From assembly GCF_002873335.1 (NCBI RefSeq), contig NZ_MCUW01000015.1, positions 135,018-199,017 on the forward strand: DNA of 64,000 nucleotides, in the 5' to 3' direction. The notes under the pieces were generated by a model that searched no databases, was not told where the DNA came from, and saw only the letters and a program-made list of their open reading frames with translations. Position 1 is the stretch's first letter, and each line of letters opens with the position of its first letter. This stretch comes from Vibrio sp. 10N.286.49.B1. GTDB lineage: Bacteria > Pseudomonadota > Gammaproteobacteria > Enterobacterales > Vibrionaceae. A program made the position numbers and the translations under genes. Positions 57,737-64,000 of the stretch are shown here, piece by piece.

Positions 57737-59866
57737 TTACAGGTCAAACTTTACGTTCAGCTGAACCGTCTGCTGTTGTCCATACCAGCAATAACTCTCG
57801 TTCCAACAGGTGTAGTATTCTTTGTTAAACAGGTTATTCGCAATTAAGTTTGCTGATGCGCCTTTTAGCGAAGAGCTGACTTGACCTAAGTCGTAGCCAA
57901 TAGAAAGGTCGACCAAGGTGTAAGACGGTAAAGTGCCTGCATTTTTGTTGGACGCATCATTGCGGACAGTGTTACCCACATAACGAACCCCACCACCGAC
58001 TCTTAAACCACGCATTGTGCCTTCATGAACCGTGTAGTTAGCCCATAGGTTGGCGGCATGATCAGGCACGTAAATGAATTGTTGGCCCACATTAGACTGG
58101 TCTTCATCTTCTGTGATTTCCATGTTGGTATAGGTATAGTTAGCGATGATATCGAGGTTGTCATTGATTAACGTCTTACCTTCAACCTCAAGGCCCTGCG
58201 AGCGAACTTCACCAATGGCTTCATAAGGCGATGCACCGTCTTTACGCACTCCAACATTACGTTTTTTGATATGGAACAGCGATGCCGACCCTGACGTGGT
58301 TTTGTCGTAAGAGGTGTATTTGACCCCAGCTTCAACTTGTTCACCCTTTTCAGGTTCTAGGTTATTGCCATTGGCATCAAGTTTCGCATTGGGTTCAAAG
58401 CTGGTCGCAAAGTTGGCAAATGGCGATAGGCCGTTGTCGAACTGATACATTGAGCCGAAGCGATACGAGAAATTATTATCACGGGTTGTTGTGTTGTTGG
58501 GTGCTCCGCCGCCAACCGAAGCCTTAGTCGTCGACTCCACGATGTCATAGCGACCGCCGGCGATAAAGACCCAATTATCAATCAACATTTGATCTTGGAA
58601 ATATCCACCAAGCTGTTTCATTGACACATCGGTGTTGGACCAATAATTTTTATTAAAATCATTAGGATTGAGCTGATTGTTGTCTGGGTTATATAAGTTA
58701 ATGCTGCCCACATTATCAAACGAATCGTAAGCGGCAGAGCCTTCTATTGTGCGATAGTCGACACCGAACAATAGATAGTGGTCAAGGCTTCCGGTATTGA
58801 CGAAGCCCGACAATTGGTTGTCGACACTGACGCCATTGGAGTTTTCATCCGTGCTGTAAGCGGTACGTTGCAGCTCACCCGTTTGAGCGTTGAACGCGCC
58901 GCTATTGGTGCTCTTTTGGCCAAATTTAGTGGTCATATAGCGAAAGTTTTGGAAGAAAGACCAATCGTTATTAAAGTCATGTTTGACCTTATAGCCCGTG
59001 AGTAAAAACTCACGATTGATATCGTTGTAATTCACATCGCCTGCAAAAGTTGAGGGCGAAATTTTTCCTGACTCGATGGCCGCTAATGGCACCGTGGCAT
59101 TTTGTCCTAGTGCTGGGTCGTTCTGATAGTAAAGGTTGAAGTTAACGAAAGTGTTATCAGATACGTTCCAATCAATAGAGGGCGCGATGAGATAGCGTTC
59201 TTCTTTCACGTGATCAACTTGTGTGTCTTTTTTTCGGCCAAGAGCAATAAGTCGATAAGAAACGTTGTCGCTGAGTGCACCCGTTTTATCAATCGAGGCT
59301 TCCATTAGGTTGTCGAGACCTGTCGCGACCTTAACCGAGGTTTTTTCTTCAAAGCTCGGAGCCTTAGCGATAATGTTAACCATGCCTCCTGGAGGCATAG
59401 TGCCGTAAAGCACCGACGTAGGGCCTTTGAATATTTCTAGGCGCTCCATGGCTATCGCGTCAATTTGTGGCTTCGCGTTCCATCCTGGCAACCCTGGTAG
59501 CATCAAGCCATCATAATAATTATTCGATGAACTAAAACCGCGGATATTTACCCAATCCGTTAAGACGACTGCGCCGCCTTTATTTTCGGTTGATACACCG
59601 GGTGCATAGCGTAGAGCCTGCATGACAGATTGAACACCGCGCTGTTCCATTTGTTTGCTTTCAATGACATTGAGCGTTTGTGGTGTCTCTTCAGGAGATA
59701 GCGAGGTCTTGGTGGCTGTGTTTCGATAGGTTTTGCCTAACACCGTCATTTGTTCATCGGTTTGTGGTGATGAATGCTTGGCCTCAGTTTGTTCGGCAAG
59801 GACGGATTGAGAAGATAGCGTGATTGATACGATTACTGCTATTGGGCTGATTTTTATAGTTAACAT
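57737..59866 (-). CDS. TonB-dependent siderophore receptor
   Basis: The 709-residue outer-membrane receptor has a signal peptide (SPIAVIVSITLSSQSVLAEQ), a TonB box-like DEQMTVLG near residue 40, a plug domain with TPQTLNVI and the sequence VNIRGFSSSNNYYDG, and a long beta barrel. The C-terminal end NKEYYTCWNESYCWYGQQQTV with two Cys resembles FhuA/FoxA/DesA-type hydroxamate receptors. It ends in Asp-Leu rather than the usual Phe. With FhuF-like downstream and Fur and AraC upstream, it is likely an iron-regulated hydroxamate siderophore receptor. Confidence 0.93.
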   Translation of the reverse strand: MLTIKISPIAVIVSITLSSQSVLAEQTEAKHSSPQTDEQMTVLGKTYRNTATKTSLSPEETPQTLNVIESKQMEQRGVQSVMQALRYAPGVSTENKGGAVVLTDWVNIRGFSSSNNYYDGLMLPGLPGWNAKPQIDAIAMERLEIFKGPTSVLYGTMPPGGMVNIIAKAPSFEEKTSVKVATGLDNLMEASIDKTGALSDNVSYRLIALGRKKDTQVDHVKEERYLIAPSIDWNVSDNTFVNFNLYYQNDPALGQNATVPLAAIESGKISPSTFAGDVNYNDINREFLLTGYKVKHDFNNDWSFFQNFRYMTTKFGQKSTNSGAFNAQTGELQRTAYSTDENSNGVSVDNQLSGFVNTGSLDHYLLFGVDYRTIEGSAAYDSFDNVGSINLYNPDNNQLNPNDFNKNYWSNTDVSMKQLGGYFQDQMLIDNWVFIAGGRYDIVESTTKASVGGGAPNNTTTRDNNFSYRFGSMYQFDNGLSPFANFATSFEPNAKLDANGNNLEPEKGEQVEAGVKYTSYDKTTSGSASLFHIKKRNVGVRKDGASPYEAIGEVRSQGLEVEGKTLINDNLDIIANYTYTNMEITEDEDQSNVGQQFIYVPDHAANLWANYTVHEGTMRGLRVGGGVRYVGNTVRNDASNKNAGTLPSYTLVDLSIGYDLGQVSSSLKGASANLIANNLFNKEYYTCWNESYCWYGQQQTVQLNVKFDL

Positions 59867-59903
59867 AATTTATAAGTAGTCTTAACGAGTATGCAAATGT
59901 TAT

Positions 59904-59918
59904 TGATAATTAATTTCA
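59904..59918 (-). promoter_or_regulatory. Fur box upstream of the siderophore receptor
   Basis: TGATAAT-T-AATTTCA matches the Fur 7-1-7 consensus TGATAAT-N-ATTATCA at 12 of 14 positions. It lies 38-52 bases upstream of the receptor start and is framed by the exact 9-bp inverted repeat ATGCAAATG / CATTTGCAT at 59891-59925, which would widen a Fur operator. Confidence 0.75.
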
Positions 59919-59997
59919 TTTGCATTCTAGCGATTATATTATCGAGATACTTAACAATTTGGTGCAAGTTTTTTGAAAAGGTCGAGGGAAAGAGCCT

Positions 59998-60894
59998 TTA
60001 TGGGGTGCCGATGGCGCTAATAGGGAGCCAAAACTCCATTTTAGCGTCAGGTTTGAGTGGATCGTAGTAGCTAGGGTAGCATTCTAGCTCATAGCCTTCT
60101 TCGCCGTGAAAACCGGATTGCGGTAGCCAATGGTAGAGTACCCATTCTAAGGTTTGAGGGAAGTTTGCTACAGGACCAATATGCGTGATGACGGCATAGG
60201 TTTGTTTTGGAATATTCAAGCTTTGTAATGAGTCCAGTTGACTCAGACAATCTTGAGTACCGGCTGCCCAATAGATAACTTGTGCGTTCGGAAGTACATG
60301 GTTCGTATCAATGACCCCGAAGTAGTGTTCGCCATTGGAGATAGGGTGAGCGTCTAAGCATTGAGCGAACTGGTGCCAAATATTGCGCACTTGAGTACTA
60401 AACTGGGGATCACTTGAGTGAAGACTATCGATGGGAGTATGGATGCCCCAAAACTGGCTAGGTGTACGCGTTTCGATACGCACCATCTGGCTCGCGCTTT
60501 GTTCAAGTGGCAGCTCGGGACTCATGGTCAGTGGTAAACGGATACCTTTAAGAATACCTTGTTGTTTATACTGGCGGGGTGAAACGCCAAAGAGTTGCTT
60601 GAAGGCGCGGCTAAAGCTTACCTCGGAATTGAAACCAAACTCTAAAGCGATATCCGTAATTTTAGAGGTGCTAGCTAATAAGTGTTCAGCGGCACGGCTG
60701 AGTTTTTGTTGGCGAACATATTGCGCTAAATTTTGATTCGTTTGTTCTTGAAAGACTCTCTGAAGCTGCCAGCGTGACCAGCAACTTATTTCTGCAAGTT
60801 CCGACACCGTCAGGGGTTTATCCAAATTTTGATTGATGTAGTCGACCACTCTTTCCACTCGGTTGAGGTGAGTTGGTTTTCTTTTGGAGACCAT
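59998..60894 (-). CDS. AraC-family regulator with GyrI-like effector domain
   Basis: The 298-residue protein has an N-terminal AraC DNA-binding domain (residues 10-110): PLTVSELAEISCWSRWQLQRVFQEQ and TDIALEFGFNSEVSFSRAFKQLFGVSPRQYK, the two helix-turn-helix units. The C-terminal half (from about residue 130) looks like a GyrI/BmrR effector-binding domain, as in E. coli Rob (same order). It is upstream of the siderophore receptor on the same strand, with 131 bases between. It may activate the receptor in response to a ligand, but this is inferred from position. Confidence 0.9.
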   Translation of the reverse strand: MVSKRKPTHLNRVERVVDYINQNLDKPLTVSELAEISCWSRWQLQRVFQEQTNQNLAQYVRQQKLSRAAEHLLASTSKITDIALEFGFNSEVSFSRAFKQLFGVSPRQYKQQGILKGIRLPLTMSPELPLEQSASQMVRIETRTPSQFWGIHTPIDSLHSSDPQFSTQVRNIWHQFAQCLDAHPISNGEHYFGVIDTNHVLPNAQVIYWAAGTQDCLSQLDSLQSLNIPKQTYAVITHIGPVANFPQTLEWVLYHWLPQSGFHGEEGYELECYPSYYDPLKPDAKMEFWLPISAIGTP

Positions 60895-61025
60895 ATATCA
60901 AGAGACTTTATTGATGGTTCGGTGGCAACATTTTGGCATTTTTCATAACAGGCGTCGAATTAATAAACGGTTGGATGGTCGTCTATTGAGAAAGGTGAGA
61001 GGAGCTCTGGGTCAATACCCGATAA

Positions 61026-61053
61026 AATAACACCCTCATATGAGGGCGTTATA
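61026..61053 (-). terminator. Stem-loop after DUF3545 gene
   Basis: CCCTCATATGAGGG with outer pairs AATAAC / GTTAT, one mismatch, forms a hairpin 50 bases after the DUF3545 stop. The minus-strand flank is T-rich (TTATTTTATC). Confidence 0.65.
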
Positions 61054-61104
61054 TTAATTTTAGCAAAGAAGGTTCAGGCACCCTCATCACCAAAAACTAG
61101 TGAA

Positions 61105-61290
61105 TTAAAGCTTGATATCTTCAATCGCGAAATCAAGACCAATGTCCATATCGTTGAGTTCTTTTTGTAAACGTCGTTTGTCTTTTATTGCTTCTATTTC
61201 GCGCCATTTACGCTTTAGCGGTTTTGATCGAGCTGCTCTTGTCCGGGGAGCATCCATTTCCATTATGTCGTTTAGTTCAAAGCCATCCAT
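61105..61290 (-). CDS. DUF3545 small protein
   Basis: The 61-residue protein matches the DUF3545 family, with the conserved block MDAPRTRAARSKPLKRKWREIEAIKDKRRLQKEL. It is basic and probably helical; no membrane segment. The function is unknown; the family seems restricted to Vibrio and relatives. Confidence 0.85.
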   Translation of the reverse strand: MDGFELNDIMEMDAPRTRAARSKPLKRKWREIEAIKDKRRLQKELNDMDIGLDFAIEDIKL

Positions 61291-61990
61291 AAGCTACCTC
61301 TTAGTATTAATCTCCTTGCGGAGCCTTTTAAGTACCATATTCCAAGGCAGCATAACTATGATTTGTTTCTCATTTGTTTCGTTAGCATGAATGTTTTATG
61401 CCAAATTGAACTCAATCTCACAGTTTTAATTTATTGAGTTGTTTAAAAAATAATCGTTTAACTCACATAATGAAAAAGAATTGTCTTAGCAAGATTGTTA
61501 ACGTGGATGGCGGGATGATGGATGGGTGTGCCGAATACGCTGAGCGAAACATTCTCATTCGCCAAGAATGATTAAAAAACATGTGATGCCGTAAAATTCA
61601 CTCGACCTCCGATGGACAAAGGTTTACTAGGAAATGTCAGTATAAAATCAGGTTTGATTGCTATGCTTACTAATTGTTACTGGTAAGCAGCGTTTTTGAT
61701 GATAGTTGGTAGTGCAATTGTTGCGGCAACTGTTAAGGGAACGTGATGTTAAGGTGAAATAAAGGCAGATATAAGTGCAGTTGCGTATTGATTTTTGCTG
61801 AGCATCCCTGCAAAATCCGCTCCGTCAAATACGATGTCGAATTGTATTTCGTTCCTAATGGGTGAGAAATACAAGCTAAGTTGCCGTGAAAAACAGTGAA
61901 TTAATCAAAACCACACGGATGGGTATAACCTCAGCAACTTAGTCAGTACAGGAAGTACTGCCGACGCTCTAATTTTAAAGAGGTTTTAAA
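61291..61990. other. 700-base region upstream of the Na+/alanine symporter
   Basis: The gap has no recognised gene. The 5' part (61291-61500) contains the DUF3545 promoter. The last 200 bases hold a chain of helices ending at the symporter start, listed as a separate candidate leader. An 11-nt-loop hairpin TTTTGC/GCAAAA at 61793-61815 may add to it. Confidence 0.55.
61842..61984 (+). promoter_or_regulatory. Structured leader, candidate riboswitch of the symporter
   Basis: Three perfect helices lie in a row: TTGTATTTC/GAAATACAA (61842-61850 with 61866-61874), CTAAGTTGC/GCAACTTAG (61876-61884 with 61934-61942, enclosing CGTG/CACG and a GGGT/ACCT hairpin), and CAGTAC/GTACTG (61944-61960). The segment AACCTC (61927-61932), inside the second domain, is exactly complementary to the Shine-Dalgarno region GAGGTT at 61980-61985, so it could switch between the hairpin and ribosome-site blocking. 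It does not match the glycine-riboswitch pattern. The class is unknown to me. Confidence 0.45.
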
Positions 61991-63433
61991 GTGACAGACG
62001 TAATTAGTTTAATGAACGATCTTCTTTGGGGATCGATTCTGGTTTATCTACTCGTAGGCGTAGGGATATATTTTACAGTTCGCCTTGGGTTCATTCAGTT
62101 CCGCCATTTTGGTCACATGTTTAGTGTGCTAAAAAATAGCCGAAAATCCGATGCTGCTGGTATCTCATCTTTCCAAGCACTTTGTACTAGTTTAGCAGCA
62201 CGTGTGGGCACCGGTAACATGGCTGGTGTCGCCGTTGCCTTGACATTTGGTGGCCCTGGTGCAATTTTCTGGATGTGGTTAATCGCGATGCTTGGTATGG
62301 CAACGTCATTTGCAGAAAGCACATTGGCACAGCTGTACAAGACTCGTGATGATGACGGTAACTACCGTGGTGGTCCGGCGTACTATATGGAGAAAGGCCT
62401 GGGGATGCGCTGGATGGGCGTATTGTTCTCAGTGTTCTTGATTGTCGCTTTTGGTCTTGTGTTCAATGCGGTTCAAGCCAACGCCATTGCGAATGCCATG
62501 CAAACGGCATTTGGTTTTGAGCCTCTGTACGTGGGCATTGTTATTGCTCTGATTTCTGCGTTCGTCATCTTTGGTGGCATTCGCAAGATTGCCCGTACGG
62601 CTGAACTGATTGTTCCAGTGATGGCGCTTGCCTACCTTGTGCTGGCTTTTTACGTTGTTTTCATGAACATCGAGAAAGTGCCAGAGATTCTGGCGTACAT
62701 TTTTAAGAGTGCGTTTGGTCTGCAAGAAGCCGCTGCTGGTGGCGTGGGTTATGCCATTGCACAGGCGATGATTCAAGGCATTAAGCGTGGCTTGTTCTCA
62801 AATGAAGCCGGTATGGGTTCTGCGCCTAATGCGGCAGCGTCGGCAACACCATATCCACCACACCCTGCGTCACAAGGTTACGTGCAAATGTTGGGTGTCT
62901 TTGTGGATACCATTGTCATTTGTTCTGCAACGGTTGCTATCATCTTGATGTCTGGTGAATATGTTCCTCACGGTGAGGTCACTGGTATTGAACTGACACA
63001 GCGTGCATTGAGCTCACAAGTGGGCGATTGGGGCGGCATTTTTATTGCGGTCGCGATTTTCTTCTTCGCCTTTACTTCAATCATTGCTAACTATTCTTAT
63101 GCAGAGACGAACTTGATCTTCTTAGAGCACAATCATAAAGCAGGACTCGGTCTATTCCGTCTTGTTGTGCTAGGTATGGTACTGTTTGGTTCGGTGGCTA
63201 CGCTTCCTATGATTTGGGCGCTCGCCGATGTCTCGATGGGATTGATGGCGTTAGTTAACTTGGTCGCCATCATTTTGTTGTCGGGCATTGTGGTTAAGCT
63301 TGCGAAAGACTACAACCAACAGCTTAAAGCAGGCAAGGTACCGACCTTCAATGCTGATGAATACCCTGAGTTGAAATCTCAGTTAGAACCAGGGATCTGG
63401 GATAGCAGAGAGAGCGCTGATAAGACGAAATAG
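61991..63433 (+). CDS. Na+/alanine symporter, AGCS family
   Basis: The 480-residue protein has about ten membrane helices and the AGCS signature GTGNMAGVAVALTFGGPGAIFWMWLIAMLGMATSFAESTLAQ near residues 75-115, with GGVGYAIAQAMIQGIKRGLFSNEAGMGSAPNAAASA near 255. It imports alanine and perhaps glycine with Na+. The start is GTG with AAAGAGG 6 bases upstream. A structured leader precedes it, so control in cis is likely. Confidence 0.93.
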   Translation: MTDVISLMNDLLWGSILVYLLVGVGIYFTVRLGFIQFRHFGHMFSVLKNSRKSDAAGISSFQALCTSLAARVGTGNMAGVAVALTFGGPGAIFWMWLIAMLGMATSFAESTLAQLYKTRDDDGNYRGGPAYYMEKGLGMRWMGVLFSVFLIVAFGLVFNAVQANAIANAMQTAFGFEPLYVGIVIALISAFVIFGGIRKIARTAELIVPVMALAYLVLAFYVVFMNIEKVPEILAYIFKSAFGLQEAAAGGVGYAIAQAMIQGIKRGLFSNEAGMGSAPNAAASATPYPPHPASQGYVQMLGVFVDTIVICSATVAIILMSGEYVPHGEVTGIELTQRALSSQVGDWGGIFIAVAIFFFAFTSIIANYSYAETNLIFLEHNHKAGLGLFRLVVLGMVLFGSVATLPMIWALADVSMGLMALVNLVAIILLSGIVVKLAKDYNQQLKAGKVPTFNADEYPELKSQLEPGIWDSRESADKTK

Positions 63434-63467
63434 TCTTAATAGCTACCTTCTATCTCAGAAATAGACG

Positions 63468-63512
63468 AAGCCATGCAGGATTTCATTGAAGTTCATGCGT
63501 GGCTTTTTTTAT
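63468..63512 (+). terminator. Intrinsic terminator after the symporter
   Basis: AAGCCATGC / GCGTGGCTT (one G-U pair) around a 20-base loop, followed by seven T residues, ends transcription about 35 bases past the symporter stop. Confidence 0.88.
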
Positions 63513-63546
63513 ACTGGTCACAAATAATCATGATAAGAGTAAAGTT

Positions 63547-64000
63547 ATGCTAATTGTTGTCTCACCTGCCAAGACGCTGGATTATGAATCCCCTTTGGCA
63601 ACTGAACGTTTTACCCAGCCTGAATTTATTGAGCAGTCGGCTGAGCTGATTGAAGTATGCCGTAAGCTTACCCCAGCCGACGTGTCTGCGTTGATGAAGG
63701 TGAGTGACAAAATCGCAGGGTTGAATGTGGCACGCTTTGCGCAGTGGGATACGACGTTTACACCCTCGAATGCACGTCAGGCTATCTTGGCATTTAAAGG
63801 TGACGTGTACACAGGGTTGGCTGCTGAAACGATGTCTGAGCAAGATTTTGATTATGCTCAGTCACACCTCCGCATGTTGTCTGGCCTTTATGGATTGCTA
63901 AAGCCGTTAGATTTGATGCAGCCTTATCGTTTAGAAATGGGCACAAAGCTCGCTAACGAACGTGGCAGTAATCTTTACCAGTTTTGGGGGGATATTATCA
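63547..64000 (+). CDS. yaaA: Peroxide stress protein YaaA (partial at window end)
   Basis: The first 151 codons of YaaA are present; the rest lies past the window. It starts [20 protein letters not shown] and includes [23 protein letters not shown] and the conserved [28 protein letters not shown]. coli YaaA (258 residues) binds DNA and lowers free iron under peroxide stress. The frame is open to the last base. Confidence 0.95.
   Translation, partial: MLIVVSPAKTLDYESPLATERFTQPEFIEQSAELIEVCRKLTPADVSALMKVSDKIAGLNVARFAQWDTTFTPSNARQAILAFKGDVYTGLAAETMSEQDFDYAQSHLRMLSGLYGLLKPLDLMQPYRLEMGTKLANERGSNLYQFWGDII

Noticed and set aside
61842..61990. Glycine riboswitch before the symporter
   Set aside because: Expected because Vibrio symporter genes can carry the tandem aptamer, but I found no CACCGAAGG/GGCAAA-type core in the leader.

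Overview
The window is a contiguous stretch of a gammaproteobacterial chromosome, almost certainly from the Vibrionaceae and close to Vibrio. This rests on protein similarity to remembered Vibrio proteins, a TonB2-type operon with TtpC, a VC2487/MJ1255-type glycosyltransferase next to leuO, a DUF3545 gene, and the E. coli/Vibrio order folA-apaH-apaG-rsmA-pdxA-surA-lptD-djlA. The species cannot be fixed without a search. No rRNA, tRNA, CRISPR array, prophage, integron or intact insertion sequence was recognised, and most of the window is core genome.

Layout. 0-7.2 kb: PhoH-like ATPase, RapA (with a CRP-like site upstream), RluA, a D-2-hydroxyacid dehydrogenase and a UspA protein. 7.3-11.1 kb: a TAXI-type TRAP transporter (binding protein plus fused 4TM/12TM permease) with the UspA gene directly downstream, which recalls TeaD of the Halomonas TeaABC transporter. 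11.4-17 kb: argR and mdh (divergent), a 63-residue unknown, ispB, and rplU-rpmA-obgE. 17.2-19.6 kb: a FUSC membrane protein and the split exporter YjjP/YjjB. 19.7-28.7 kb: folA, the convergent outer-membrane/maintenance cluster apaHG-rsmA-pdxA-surA-lptD, then djlA and a DUF924 gene. 28.8-34.8 kb: a DUF547 lipoprotein-like gene and leuABCD, preceded by a leucine-rich leader peptide and attenuator. 35-41.9 kb: TetR regulator, RND efflux adaptor and pump, PAP2 phosphatase and glycosyltransferase. 42.3-48.6 kb: leuO, a long-chain acyl-CoA synthetase, a LytM endopeptidase, tyrS and grcA. 49-51.5 kb: nfo, a possible 39-residue peptide, ung and a hemerythrin-like protein. 51.6-60.9 kb is an iron-acquisition block: the six-gene TonB2 operon, an FhuF-like ferric-siderophore reductase, a TonB-dependent receptor and a Rob-like AraC regulator, with two Fur-box candidates. 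61-64 kb: DUF3545, an Na+/alanine symporter behind a long structured leader, and the start of yaaA.

The genes work together in clear modules. The receptor takes up a ferric siderophore using energy from the TonB2-ExbB2-ExbD2-TtpC complex, and the FhuF-like protein would release the iron. SurA, LptD and RsmA/PdxA sit in the conserved envelope cluster. The leu genes are controlled by attenuation in cis.

The most interesting unexplained signals are in RNA and DNA structure. They are a multi-helix leader before the Na+/alanine symporter with an anti-Shine-Dalgarno segment, a hairpin that buries the ung ribosome-binding site, a 16-bp tandem duplication in the folA leader, and a 61-nt imperfect hairpin between rpmA and obgE. 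The grcA promoter also carries two FNR sites exactly 53 bp apart, as recalled for E. coli yfiD. No wholly new protein system stands out; the symporter leader is the best candidate for something undescribed.
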